64,000 bases of DNA from Paenibacillus sp. 37. Its GTDB lineage: Bacteria > Bacillota > Bacilli > Paenibacillales > Paenibacillaceae. Under the pieces are notes generated by a model. It worked only from the letters and a program-made list of their open reading frames with translations. It did no database searches and was not told where the DNA came from. Positions 48,350 to 57,203 of the stretch are shown here, in pieces. The stretch covers positions 372,001-436,000 of the forward strand of contig NZ_CP043762.1 in the NCBI RefSeq assembly GCF_008386395.1, written 5' to 3'. The position numbers were made by a program, and so were the translations under genes. Position 1 is the stretch's first letter; each line of letters opens with the position of its first letter.

Positions 48350-48496
48350 ATGAGTAAATAATTTAAAAATTATATCATTAGGATTTCTGAAGGGGTTATT
48401 AAACATCGTGAAAGTATTAAATTGATTGTTATCATATTGGCCATTAGTGCATTAGTTCTAACAGGAATACTTTGTGTCCCTAAAGGTATTCCTTAA
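48350..48496 (+). pseudogene. Small membrane protein interrupted at codon 4
   Basis: ATG 48350 has AAAGGTGAGG about 10 bases upstream, but the fourth codon is TAA. The frame then stays open for 44 codons and encodes a basic segment and one membrane helix (KLIVIILAISALVLTGIL). It looks like a single-helix protein silenced by a nonsense mutation. Confidence 0.45.
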
Positions 48497-48790
48497 AATT
48501 GCAAAATATGCAAAATATGATCCATGCTTTATTTGGAGCAATTCGTCAGTTTAAAATACGGATACATAATAGAAAGAAAGAGATTTCATGAATGTCACGG
48601 GACAATGTTCTTGTCCCAAGCTGAGTATTTTTAATTTTTTGGTACAAGTTCTTATTAACCATTCAATTGTTGCAGCAGACAAAAAAACTTTGCATACATT
48701 TACACAAAATCAGGATTTTGTACACATGTCTAATAAAAAAGCTGTTACTATAAATTATTTAGTTTATACTTTAAAGTAGACACATTATTT

Positions 48791-49153
48791 TTATATAGCT
48801 CCACCAGGCAGCTTGGTAAGGCCTTTCTCAATTCGCGCTGAACATGCAGCGCATGTCATGCCTGTAATATTCAAGTCAACAGATTCGGTGACGGTCTGGA
48901 AGCCCAGAGCCTCCACTTTGTTCCGAAAATCATGTATACCGATATTAGCAGGATCATAGGATATCGTCGCCTTCTCCATCGCAAGATTGACGTTAGCTTG
49001 CTGTACACCCTCCATACGAGATAATCCCTTCTCAATACGAGATGAACATGCTGCACAAGTCATCCCCTTAATTAGAAGGGTCGTTTGCCACAGTGCAGGG
49101 TCATCATCTGTATCGGAAGGATGGGTTGAGTTAGATGTGGAAAGCTTGTCCAT
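48791..49153 (-). pseudogene. copA: Truncated copper-ATPase gene (copA, first 120 codons)
   Basis: The product starts at ATG 49153 (AAAGGAG 9 bases upstream) and contains two heavy-metal-associated domains, each with the copper-binding motif GMTCAACS (about residues 33-40 and 99-106). It stops inside the second domain after LTKLPG. Intact CopA proteins run to about 800 residues with eight membrane helices and a DKTGT phosphorylation site, all missing here. Reading leftwards the break lies near 48800-48805, where AT-rich island DNA begins. A cytosolic copper-binding fragment could still be made. Confidence 0.8.
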
Positions 49154-49564
49154 AATTCCGGTCTCCTTTTTTGAACATGTTTGCTCCATCCGTTCGTGTT
49201 GATTCAGTAATAGACGGGTTGAACACTCGTTGTAACCAACCAGATACATCATACTTGAATAAGAATAAACAAAGGATGACTCATAAGAGCTATCTCCAAG
49301 CGATTTTAGTTCACAAATGAAAATAATATATGAACTTTTTCACCAAAACATAGGAGTCTGGTTCCAAATTCATGTCGTTGTAACAATCCTTCCGTTCATC
49401 TTTGCAAATCTCAGCATGGTACTGCTGGTTATGGAACTTTCCCCCCCGCATCGCAGATCGTCCAGTTATAGAACTTCGAAACTATCCCGAAACTGCCGAA
49501 CAAAACTCTGGTGCAGCTTATTCAAGATAATACCAAAAAGCTCGGATAACACTGGCTGATTAAC
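49154..49564. other. Region upstream of the copA fragment
   Basis: No intact gene. Short minus-strand coding-like pieces in different frames (for example near 49440-49520) suggest decay, but they could not be identified. The copA promoter should be in the part next to 49154. Confidence 0.35.
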
Positions 49565-49602
49565 GAAAAAATCCGCCCCCTTCGCAAAAGCGTCGGGAGC
49601 GA
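49565..49602 (-). terminator. Intrinsic terminator ending the second ABC operon
   Basis: On the minus strand CGCTCCC pairs with GGGGGCG (one G-T pair) around an inner CGC-TTTT-GCG stem, followed by A and TTTTTT. It lies about 57 bases beyond the last ABC gene. Confidence 0.7.
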
Positions 49603-49658
49603 ATTTCTATTTTACAGATAAGTTTCGTTCAACGGATCTGTATTAGTATTATAGGATT

Positions 49659-50441
49659 TTAAAATCGGTATTTATGAACTAATTGTTGCGTATAAGAATG
49701 CCTCTCAATTGAGAACAAAGCTTCATTAGCAAAATGGTCGATGATTCGTCCCTGCTGTATCACCATAATTCGATCGGATATGCGCTGGATTGTAGCCAGA
49801 TCATGTGAAATAAATAAACAGGCAAATCCGATGTTTTTTTGCAGTATCATAAGCATCTCGATGATCTGAGCTTGTGTAATCATATCCAGACTGGATGTGG
49901 GTTCATCCATGATAATCAGGGATGGCTCACTGCTTATTGCTCTGGCAATAGCGACTCGCTGCTTCCGTCCTCCACTGAGCTCATGGGGATACTGATGCAG
50001 GAGACGCTCTGGTAGCTCTACCATATTCAGTAGCCGTTTGGCACACTTTAGCCTGTCCTGTCTGCAGTCTTGGACCATTACCGGTGTTCGATTCTTTAAG
50101 GTGTCCAGCGGTTCCATCACAGAATCAATGATCCGCAGTCTGGGATTGAGACTCCATGCAGGATTTTGAAACACGGCCTGAACTTGGCCCTCAAGGGCTC
50201 GATAAGCGGAAGCAGTCCTTGGTTGTAACATCTCTCTTCCCTGAAACCACATTTGCCCGGAATCGAACTTCTCCATCAATAAAATGCAGCGTGCCAGTGT
50301 ACTCTTTCCGCTCCCGCTTTCTCCGATCAGCCCCACACATTCTCCTCTATGAAGACTGAAAGAAATTCCGTCGATCGCCCTTGTCTGTCCAGGGTAGGTC
50401 TTGATCAGGTTTTGAACGGTAAACACAGCTTCTTCACTCAT
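49659..50441 (-). CDS. ABC transporter ATPase, second set (CntF/OppF-like)
   Basis: A 260-residue nickel/peptide-type ATPase. Walker A GESGSGKST lies near residues 37-45, the signature is degenerate (LSGGRKQRV near 155-163; K replaces the usual Q of LSGGQ), Walker B LIIMDEPTSSLD near 176-187 and the H-loop near 209. It energises uptake through the permeases encoded upstream. It overlaps the preceding ATPase gene by ATGA and is the last gene of the unit. It is a paralogue of the ATPase at 56406. Confidence 0.8.
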   Translation of the reverse strand: MSEEAVFTVQNLIKTYPGQTRAIDGISFSLHRGECVGLIGESGSGKSTLARCILLMEKFDSGQMWFQGREMLQPRTASAYRALEGQVQAVFQNPAWSLNPRLRIIDSVMEPLDTLKNRTPVMVQDCRQDRLKCAKRLLNMVELPERLLHQYPHELSGGRKQRVAIARAISSEPSLIIMDEPTSSLDMITQAQIIEMLMILQKNIGFACLFISHDLATIQRISDRIMVIQQGRIIDHFANEALFSIERHSYTQQLVHKYRF

Positions 50442-51250
50442 GATAATCCACCTCGTTCCGCAACGATGCCAGGTTCAGCATAAGACAGTATGGATTCGGC
50501 TGCCAAAAGCTTTTGAGTGTACGGATGTGTGGTTTGTGTCAGCACGTCCTCAGCCGTGCCGGATTCCAAGATTCGACCTTCCCGCATAATGACAATCTGA
50601 TCCGCGCAGCGTCTTGCCAGCTTCAGATTATGTGTGATGAACAAAATGGAGCAGCCTGTCTTCTCTCGAAGTCGAATGAGCAGATCGAGTATTTCTGCCC
50701 CCGTAACCCAGTCCAGCGCAGACGTGGGTTCATCCGCAATCAGCAGTTTAGGTTCAAGCAGCATCGCCATCGCGATGGATACCCGCTGCATTTGTCCGCC
50801 ACTTAGCTGGAACGGATAGCTGACAACAACCCGTTTGGCAGGCAGGGAAACGTCATTCAGAGCTTGCGCTATCCGATCCTTCCTTTGCTGGCGTCCCCAT
50901 GTATAATGAACCCTAAGCGTCTCATCCAATTGTTTTCCTATCCGAAGAAACGGGCTAAATACACCTGTATAGTCTTGAAATACATACGCGATTTTTTTGC
51001 CGCGCAGCCCATTCATCTGTTTCTCGGGTAATTCGGATAAAGACTGGCCATTAAACGTGATTTGTCCAGCTATATGGCGCACCCCGTTTGGAAGCAAACG
51101 CCCGATCGATAAGCCTGTAAGTGTTTTTCCACTTCCGCTTTCCCCAATGACAGTTAACCAGTCGCCCGCTTTAATGGATAAATGCATATCATGAATAAGG
51201 GTCTGTTCTCCAGCCACTAACCGGAGTCCTTTTATTTCGAGTAAACTCAT
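50438..51250 (-). CDS. ABC transporter ATPase, second set (CntD/OppD-like)
   Basis: ABC ATPase of 270 residues. Walker A GESGSGKTL lies near residues 36-44, the signature LSGGQMQRV near 143-151 and Walker B LLIADEPTSALD near 164-175. The start was moved to ATG 51250 (MSLLEIKG), 8 bases after the preceding stop, because an upstream in-frame ATG would extend deep into the permease gene and add unrelated residues. It pairs with the ATPase at 49659 as the two nucleotide-binding domains of one importer. Confidence 0.8.
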   Translation of the reverse strand: MSLLEIKGLRLVAGEQTLIHDMHLSIKAGDWLTVIGESGSGKTLTGLSIGRLLPNGVRHIAGQITFNGQSLSELPEKQMNGLRGKKIAYVFQDYTGVFSPFLRIGKQLDETLRVHYTWGRQQRKDRIAQALNDVSLPAKRVVVSYPFQLSGGQMQRVSIAMAMLLEPKLLIADEPTSALDWVTGAEILDLLIRLREKTGCSILFITHNLKLARRCADQIVIMREGRILESGTAEDVLTQTTHPYTQKLLAAESILSYAEPGIVAERGGLS

Positions 51251-51257
51251 CCGCTTC

Positions 51258-52100
51258 TCACTCCCTGCTCCGTTTGATATCCAGCCTATCGCGCACCCGA
51301 TCTCCCAGCATGTTGGACCAGAGAACGACGAGCATAATCGCGAGTCCAGGGACAATCATAAGGTAAGGTGAGCTATGAAAGTATGCCCGTCCCTCGTTCA
51401 GCATGGCCCCCCACTCTGGTGCAGGAGGCTGCGCCCCCAATCCAATGTAGGAGAGCGAGGCAATCATGAGAATGACTTTACCGATATCCAGCGAAGCGAT
51501 CACAATCACATGAGACAACGCATGGGGTAGTAAATGCTTCCACAAAATCTGATGAGGACGTAATCCACTCAGGCGGGCGATGGTAATATACTCCTGATGT
51601 TTCTCCGCGATCACGCTATTTCGAACGATGCGGGAATACGTAATCCATTTGACCGAAACGATGGCAATCATCAGATTGAAGATACCTGGTCCCATCAGCC
51701 CACTAAGCACAATGGCAATAATAAAATCCGGAAATGCAAGAAAAGCATCCGATATTCGTTTATAGATTCGATCCAGCCACCCGCCTGCATACCCGGCCAT
51801 TAATCCTGCGGGAATACCGATGGCGAGTGAACCGAAGAGAACACTTAAACTGGTTCCTACCGTATTCCTTCCCCCGAGCAGCATACGGGATAATAGATCT
51901 CGACCAAGATCATCGGTCCCCAGCAGATGATCTATACCTGGGGGCAGAAGTCGTATCGCCAAGTTGACCGCATAGGGATCATGTGGAACCACATAAGGAG
52001 CACAGATCAAGGTCAAAACAACGAGTACCAAAATGATGATGTGAACGCTCATTTTTGGTTTTTGCACCGGAGGGGTAAGTCTAAACTTGGTTTTAAGCAT
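51258..52100 (-). CDS. ABC transporter permease, second set (CntC/DppC-like)
   Basis: A 280-residue inner-membrane permease with an N-terminal membrane helix, a short periplasmic DPYAVNLAIRLLPPG-type stretch (GTDDLGRDLLSRML near 59-72), five further helices and the cytoplasmic coupling loop near ARLSGLRPHQILWKHLLPHA. It starts 3 bases after its partner permease stops. It forms a heterodimer with the product of the gene at 52103. Confidence 0.8.
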   Translation of the reverse strand: MLKTKFRLTPPVQKPKMSVHIIILVLVVLTLICAPYVVPHDPYAVNLAIRLLPPGIDHLLGTDDLGRDLLSRMLLGGRNTVGTSLSVLFGSLAIGIPAGLMAGYAGGWLDRIYKRISDAFLAFPDFIIAIVLSGLMGPGIFNLMIAIVSVKWITYSRIVRNSVIAEKHQEYITIARLSGLRPHQILWKHLLPHALSHVIVIASLDIGKVILMIASLSYIGLGAQPPAPEWGAMLNEGRAYFHSSPYLMIVPGLAIMLVVLWSNMLGDRVRDRLDIKRSRE

Positions 52101-52102
52101 GA

Positions 52103-53038
52103 TTATCGTTCCCCCTTCAACCGGATCTCGGGGTTCAGAACGTCATTCAGAAGGTCGACGAGCATGTGGATGATTGTAACGATCAGGCCCATCAGTACCA
52201 TATAGCCCTGAATAACCGGATAATCACGACTCTGAATGGCATCAACAATGAATTTGCCCATACCGGGATAGGCGAACAGCACTTCAATCACGACCGTTCC
52301 CCCAAGCAAGCTTCCGATGCTTACACCAAACATGGTGACAACGGGAGTGAGTGCATGCCTGAAGGCATGTCTAAGGAGCACACGCGAGCCACCTATTCCT
52401 CTGGATCGTGCACCCCGAACAAAATCCTGACCCAGACTTTCCAGCAAACTTGAACGAATGAGACGCACGTATACGGCGGCCATGGTTAATCCCAGTGTAA
52501 GGGATGGAAGCACCAGATGCGCAATGCTCCCCGTCCCCATAGAGGGAAACAGATGTGTTCTCACTGAGAAGCCTTCTATTAAAAGAAGCCCCAGCCAGAA
52601 GCTAGGGACTGAGGTGCCCAGTACAGCCAGAAGACGACTGAACCGGTCGATGACGCGATGGGGATATAAGGCGGACAGTGTGCCGAGCGGAATGGCGATG
52701 ACGATCAGCACAAGCAGTGAAGTGCACGTCAACAGCAAGGTTGCCGGCAATTTGTCCAGTAATTCCTCCGTTACCGGACGATTGGTCATATATGAAGTTC
52801 CCAAATCGAGTCGGACAAGACGTCCGAGCCACTGCCCGTATTGCACGAGCACAGGATCATTTAACCCCAAAGCCTCACGCTGTTTCTCCATTTGGGAAGA
52901 GGTCACGGCCACATCATCCGAGCGCAGTATTTCCCTTACCGCATCACCGGGAGCTAATTTTACGAACACAAAGCTAATGAAGGACAGAAGCAAAATAAAG
53001 AGAATGAACTCTATACTTCGTTTCAGGAGCTTGTTCAT
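52103..53038 (-). CDS. ABC transporter permease, second set (CntB/DppB-like)
   Basis: A 311-residue permease of the DppB/NikB type with six membrane helices, the PGDAVREILR segment near 30-39 after the first helix, and the coupling loop GARSRGIGGSRVLLRHAFRH near 208-227. It follows the binding-protein gene by 2 bases. Confidence 0.8.
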   Translation of the reverse strand: MNKLLKRSIEFILFILLLSFISFVFVKLAPGDAVREILRSDDVAVTSSQMEKQREALGLNDPVLVQYGQWLGRLVRLDLGTSYMTNRPVTEELLDKLPATLLLTCTSLLVLIVIAIPLGTLSALYPHRVIDRFSRLLAVLGTSVPSFWLGLLLIEGFSVRTHLFPSMGTGSIAHLVLPSLTLGLTMAAVYVRLIRSSLLESLGQDFVRGARSRGIGGSRVLLRHAFRHALTPVVTMFGVSIGSLLGGTVVIEVLFAYPGMGKFIVDAIQSRDYPVIQGYMVLMGLIVTIIHMLVDLLNDVLNPEIRLKGER

Positions 53039-53040
53039 GT

Positions 53041-54573
53041 CTATTCCACATCCAGTTGATTGGTCAGCATGTAATACTCACTTTTGCTGGTTACCCAATT
53101 TTTCACCCGATCTTTATACACAACGAGCGTATTGGGATGAACCAGGTAGGAGTAATAAGTTTCTTCATCAATATGCATCAGGATTTTTTCAATTAATTCA
53201 TTTCGTTTATCGGTATCCACCATCTGATCCAACTGGTCAATCAATTTGTTCAGCTGCAAATCATTAATTTTGCCGAAATTCAGCGTCCCGTCGGGTTTGA
53301 AAGCTACATTGAGGAAGTAACTGGCATCTCCGCGTGGTGCAATTAATGGACTGTATGTGCCCAGGTCCCAGTCATCTTTGGTGAGCAGATAGTCTTCATA
53401 ATTATCCACAAACTCAATTGTAATCTGGATACCGATTTCCTTCGCTTGTGCTTGCAGTACCTGAGCAAACAGCGGGAATTCCGCCCGTGATGTATACGTT
53501 ACAAGCTTCAGGCTAAGCGGCTTGCCGTTCTTGCTTACTTTACCCTGTTCCACCTGATAACCAGCCTTTTCAAACCATGCCAGTGCTGCTTCGGTACCTG
53601 TCGTTTTGACTTCATAGGAAGGCATAAAGGAGAAACCAGGCATGAATGGTCCTGTTGCGAGCGTAGCCTGTCCACCCATAATCACGTCCTTCAATTCTTC
53701 ACGATTGACAAGAGCATCAAAGGCTTTTCTCATATATTTGTCCTTGAATTCGGGTTGGTTTGTATTAAAAATAAGCTCGTGTGTGCGCAGGCTTGTGACC
53801 GATTCCAAATGAAGAGTGGAGTCACTTTTCATCGTTTCCAGACTTTCAGTTGGCGGGCGATATACAATATCCGCATCTCCCGACATCAGAGCCGAAAGGC
53901 GCGCACTCGCATCCTCATTAAAGTTGAATGAGGCACGACTCAGCTTGGCAGCTCCGCCCCAATACTCATCGTAGCGCTCCACCTTGAGTGAGCTTCCCGC
54001 TGTGAAGGACGTAACTTTGAAAGGTCCAGTTCCAACAGGTGTTTTGTCCGGGTCAGCCGCATTGACATCCAGAATGGATGCGTTCGGGTGAACAAGCTCG
54101 GATGGAAACTGCGGGAAGGGTTGCACAGTCGTAATATTCAGTGTTTGACCGGATGCACTCATTTCCTTAATGTTCAAAACCTGTTCTACACCCGGATTCA
54201 CCTGGATCGCCCGTTCAAGAGATTGTTTTACAGCTTCGGCATCCAGGGCCCGTCCATCCTGGAAGGTTACATTCTTCTTAATCTCAAATGTCCAGTGCTG
54301 TCCGTCTGTCGTGCCCCACTTCTCAGCCAGCCAGGGCTCGATCTGCAGATCCTCACCCAACTTAACCAAGGTTTCAGTCACTCCAGCTCTCAAAGGGGTA
54401 TAATCTTGATGTGGATCAATCGTCTGGCTTGCAAAGTTGAACAAAAACGTAACTTCCTTGTCTTTCGTCGCTGCAGGTTGCGTTGTTGCATCCTTCGGCG
54501 TACTGGAACAGGCCGAAACGAAAAGCACTGTGCATAAAACCAAAATCATCGTTATTTTTCTCTGTGTCTGCAA
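53041..54573 (-). CDS. Solute-binding lipoprotein, second set (CntA/NikA-like, 510 aa)
   Basis: Family 5 solute-binding protein. A lipoprotein signal (LVLCTVLFVSAC, Cys near residue 22) anchors it to the outer face of the membrane. It shares with the CntA-type protein at 59881 the blocks TLxxGVTETL, SELVHP, PVGTGPFKVTSF and VTSLRTH, so both probably bind metal-loaded metallophores or related small metal complexes. The start is TTG 54573 with GGAGG 10 bases upstream. It is the first gene of the second ABC operon and has its own promoter region. Confidence 0.75.
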   Translation of the reverse strand: MQTQRKITMILVLCTVLFVSACSSTPKDATTQPAATKDKEVTFLFNFASQTIDPHQDYTPLRAGVTETLVKLGEDLQIEPWLAEKWGTTDGQHWTFEIKKNVTFQDGRALDAEAVKQSLERAIQVNPGVEQVLNIKEMSASGQTLNITTVQPFPQFPSELVHPNASILDVNAADPDKTPVGTGPFKVTSFTAGSSLKVERYDEYWGGAAKLSRASFNFNEDASARLSALMSGDADIVYRPPTESLETMKSDSTLHLESVTSLRTHELIFNTNQPEFKDKYMRKAFDALVNREELKDVIMGGQATLATGPFMPGFSFMPSYEVKTTGTEAALAWFEKAGYQVEQGKVSKNGKPLSLKLVTYTSRAEFPLFAQVLQAQAKEIGIQITIEFVDNYEDYLLTKDDWDLGTYSPLIAPRGDASYFLNVAFKPDGTLNFGKINDLQLNKLIDQLDQMVDTDKRNELIEKILMHIDEETYYSYLVHPNTLVVYKDRVKNWVTSKSEYYMLTNQLDVE

Positions 54574-54618
54574 CGTTGTCTAACCTCCATCGATAAAAGC
54601 ATCTGATTGAAAAAACAA

Positions 54619-54634
54619 TACGTATTATATCGTA
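54619..54634 (-). promoter_or_regulatory. Probable promoter and overlapping palindrome of the second ABC operon
   Basis: On the minus strand a perfect -10 hexamer TATAAT lies at 54629-54624, about 50 bases before the start codon. It sits inside an inverted repeat TACG-N8-CGTA (54619-54634). The -35 box is poor (TATTCA-like). An ATTACGA half-site lies about 20 bases upstream. A repressor bound to the palindrome would cover the -10 box. A metal-responsive regulator of the Zur/Fur family is plausible but the match to known boxes is partial. Confidence 0.35.
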
Positions 54635-54694
54635 CTTGATGGGTATGAATATTCGTAATAGCCCCAATGAGCTATTAAAGCTAAAATTTGTGAC

Positions 54695-54731
54695 AAAAAA
54701 AGCTCAAGCCATTGAAATCAATCACTTGAGC
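54695..54731 (-). terminator. Intrinsic terminator ending the metallophore operon
   Basis: On the minus strand GCTCAAG / CTTGAGC forms a 7-bp stem with a 16-base loop, then TTTTTTT. It lies 43 bases beyond the methyltransferase stop and separates the cntL-to-methyltransferase operon from the second ABC operon. Confidence 0.8.
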
Positions 54732-54774
54732 CAGGAGGATACAACAATAGTCATACCCTTTCTATAATCTACCC

Positions 54775-55479
54775 CTAGAGACCATTTATGCTAGCCTTTG
54801 GGGCAACAAACCGGAATATATAGGATTGTTCATAGGCAAACTGCAATTGATCTGCCACTCGTTTATACCACTTCTTACCATGAGACAGATCGACGAATCC
54901 TATTGGCAGCATGCGACGCACGCTCACCTGAAATCCTGCCAGCATGAACGCTTCGGATATGGTATCCAGTGTGTGATCCTGCATAGGAATGGCTGCATTG
55001 CCGTTAATGCGATCCCTGATCTCGGGCAAACTGGGGTTGCAACCGTAGTCGGCAAAGGTAGCATAATAAATGCCACCTGGCTTGAGACAGGTTCTGATCT
55101 GCAACGCATGTTTATTCAGATCGGGAATCAAATACAACACGGCCAGACTAAAAGCTAAATCAAACCGATGCACAAACTGCTCAGGCTGCCCAGTAGCATA
55201 GAACTCCAGCGGCAGATCTCCCATGCGCTGATTGGCAATTTCAATGGATTGACGTGCCAGATCTGTTCCAACACCTTCCTTGAAAGGCCGGTGAGAGTGT
55301 AGAAGCCTCAGGAATCCTCCCTGGTTGCAGCCGAAATCAAGAACACTGCATTGCTCCAGACGCTCTTCCGGTATAAAACCAAGTATTCTCTCCCAGTGTG
55401 GGATATGATCATCTTCCATCCCCTGATCTCCTTCTCCAGGGTGGTGCCACCATACATCATACAGCGTTTGTTTGTTCAA
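54775..55479 (-). CDS. Class I SAM-dependent methyltransferase (234 aa)
   Basis: A Rossmann-type methyltransferase. Motif I VLDFGCNQGGFLRLL lies near residues 40-54, an acidic ribose-binding position follows in GVGTDLAR, and motif IV-like FDLAFSLAVLYLIPD lies near 116-130. The start is probably TTG 55479, which has AAGGAGG 9 bases upstream; ATG 55485 is only 3 bases from that site. It is the last gene of the metallophore operon. It could modify the metallophore or a precursor, or detoxify, but no substrate can be read from the sequence. Confidence 0.65.
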   Translation of the reverse strand: MNKQTLYDVWWHHPGEGDQGMEDDHIPHWERILGFIPEERLEQCSVLDFGCNQGGFLRLLHSHRPFKEGVGTDLARQSIEIANQRMGDLPLEFYATGQPEQFVHRFDLAFSLAVLYLIPDLNKHALQIRTCLKPGGIYYATFADYGCNPSLPEIRDRINGNAAIPMQDHTLDTISEAFMLAGFQVSVRRMLPIGFVDLSHGKKWYKRVADQLQFAYEQSYIFRFVAPKASINGL

Positions 55480-55519
55480 GATCATAACCTCCTTCATTTG
55501 AAATACGTAGGCCAAACAT

Positions 55520-56368
55520 CTATCGTGTCTTGTTCGCCCCTCTTCGACTTGATAGGGCGATACACCCCGTAACAATGATCACACCGCCAAGCACGGTAAG
55601 CATATCCGGAATTTCCTGCCAGAATATAAAGCCGAATATTCCGTTCAATACCAGACCGAAATAGCTGACGACCTGAACCACGATAGCACTTTCATGTGTG
55701 AATGCCCGGGTCAGGAACACTTGTCCAAGCAGTGAAACCACACCAATGGCTAGAAGGTACACCGATTGCATCGGGTCTGGTACGACAAATTGCTGTGACA
55801 TAAAGGGCAATGCGACCAGCGCTGAGGTAGCCACAAAATAAAATACAATTTCATAGGATGGATGAGTCTTGCTCAAGTAGCGAATGGAGATCCCGGCTGC
55901 TGCCGAAAAGACAGCGCTTAATATCCCGACCAGAGCATAGGCAGAATAACTGGCATACTCATGGGGCTTGATCAGAAGTATTGCACCCAGGAAAATCAAG
56001 GGCAGTATCGCTATAGTTCTGCGGGAAAGTCGCTCTTTCAGGAAAATAACTGAGAGCACAATGACAAAGACGGGTGACATCTGTGCAAGTATGCTCGCGT
56101 CAGTTAATGGAATCTTGGACAAGGTAAAAAAATAGGCAAGCATGTACAACCCGCCGAGTACACCTCTTAATGCCAGCATTGGAATTCCTGTTTGGGAAAA
56201 AGAAATCTGTCCGTAACGCATCAATACGAGGATCAGAATAGTTCCAATCAGTCCGCGAAAGAAAGCAATCTCTGCCGGTGGAATCGTCGCACTGATCTCT
56301 TTCACAAGAACGTTCATCACACTGAATACCAATGAGGAGAACAACGCTAACCATACACCGTTTTTCAT
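55520..56368 (-). CDS. EamA/DMT-family transporter, probable metallophore exporter
   Basis: A 282-residue membrane protein with ten predicted helices in two EamA repeats (SSLVFSVMNVLVKEISA near 9-25, and a second starting near 150). In Pseudomonas the pseudopaline exporter CntI belongs to the same DMT superfamily, whereas Staphylococcus uses an MFS protein. Its place inside the cnt operon therefore suggests export of the finished metallophore. The start was set to ATG 56368, which has AAAGAGG just upstream; longer starts would overlap cntF by about 100 bases. Confidence 0.65.
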   Translation of the reverse strand: MKNGVWLALFSSLVFSVMNVLVKEISATIPPAEIAFFRGLIGTILILVLMRYGQISFSQTGIPMLALRGVLGGLYMLAYFFTLSKIPLTDASILAQMSPVFVIVLSVIFLKERLSRRTIAILPLIFLGAILLIKPHEYASYSAYALVGILSAVFSAAAGISIRYLSKTHPSYEIVFYFVATSALVALPFMSQQFVVPDPMQSVYLLAIGVVSLLGQVFLTRAFTHESAIVVQVVSYFGLVLNGIFGFIFWQEIPDMLTVLGGVIIVTGCIALSSRRGANKTR

Positions 56369-56405
56369 TAGAACCTCTTTCATCATAACTTGTGTAAAGA
56401 AAAAA

Positions 56406-57197
56406 CTATTGCTCCAGGTCATATACCGCTGAAAGCAGACATTTTGTATAATCATGTCTCTCTGGCTCGCTGATTTGCTCGCTTGCAAACTCATCAACGA
56501 TTGCCCCATCCTTCATGACGAGGATTCGATTGCTCATCTGATGAACGGCTGCAATATCATGGGAGATGAACAAGAATGACATCTCCAGATTGGTCTGTAA
56601 TTGTTTTAACAGCTTGAGAATATTCGCTTGCACGGTAACATCCAGGCTGGAAGTGGGCTCATCACAGATGAGCAGCTCTGGCTTGAGGCTGATGCCTCTT
56701 GCAATGGCTACCCGCTGGCGTTGTCCTCCACTCAGTTCATGGGGGTAACGATCCAGATGTTCCGGTCCCAGTCCCACCATCTCCAGCAGCCTTGCCGATG
56801 TTGCACGTCTGTTCTCCCTGACATCCACCAGAAAGGGAGGTTTAACCTCTGGAAAATTGTCCAAAGGCTCCAGTACAGAACGCCAGACAGGCAACCGATC
56901 ATTCAGGGAGGCATTACTATCCTGAAATACAACCTGAATGTGTTGCCTCATCTTTCGGAGCGTATTCTTTTTCGCCTCTACAAGTGAGGCTCCCAGCAGT
57001 CGTATTTCTCCATGATCAGGTTTTTCCAAGGCCAGCAGCAGTCGCGCCAGCGAGCTTTTGCCACTGCCGCTCTCGCCAACTAGCCCCAGACACTCCCCTT
57101 TTTGTATGGTGAACGAAACCTGATGAACTGCTCGGACCGCATCCCTACCTCGTCCATAGGTTCTAACCAGATTTTTAACCAGCAGTAAAGGCTCCAT
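56406..57197 (-). CDS. cntF: CntF-like ABC transporter ATPase
   Basis: A 263-residue ATPase. Walker A GESGSGKSS lies near residues 40-48, the signature LSGGQRQRV near 154-162 and Walker B LLICDEPTSSLD near 175-186. It lies 6 bases after the cntD-like gene. Together they power import of the metal-loaded opine metallophore through CntBC. The name follows the operon context with cntL and cntM; by sequence alone it is an Opp/Nik-type ATPase. Confidence 0.75.
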   Translation of the reverse strand: MEPLLLVKNLVRTYGRGRDAVRAVHQVSFTIQKGECLGLVGESGSGKSSLARLLLALEKPDHGEIRLLGASLVEAKKNTLRKMRQHIQVVFQDSNASLNDRLPVWRSVLEPLDNFPEVKPPFLVDVRENRRATSARLLEMVGLGPEHLDRYPHELSGGQRQRVAIARGISLKPELLICDEPTSSLDVTVQANILKLLKQLQTNLEMSFLFISHDIAAVHQMSNRILVMKDGAIVDEFASEQISEPERHDYTKCLLSAVYDLEQ

Positions 57198-57203
57198 CTT
57201 CTG

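Noticed and set aside
48588..48779. Plus-strand frame of 63 codons next to the copA break
   Set aside because: Only a weak AAAGAG upstream and no recognisable features.
49317..49559. Plus-strand frame of 80 codons upstream of copA
   Set aside because: No ribosome binding site; composition changes halfway and no family is recognised.
52458..53267. Long plus-strand frame of 269 codons opposite the ABC genes
   Set aside because: It lies antisense to clear permease and binding-protein genes and is rich in Arg/Ser as expected for a shadow frame.
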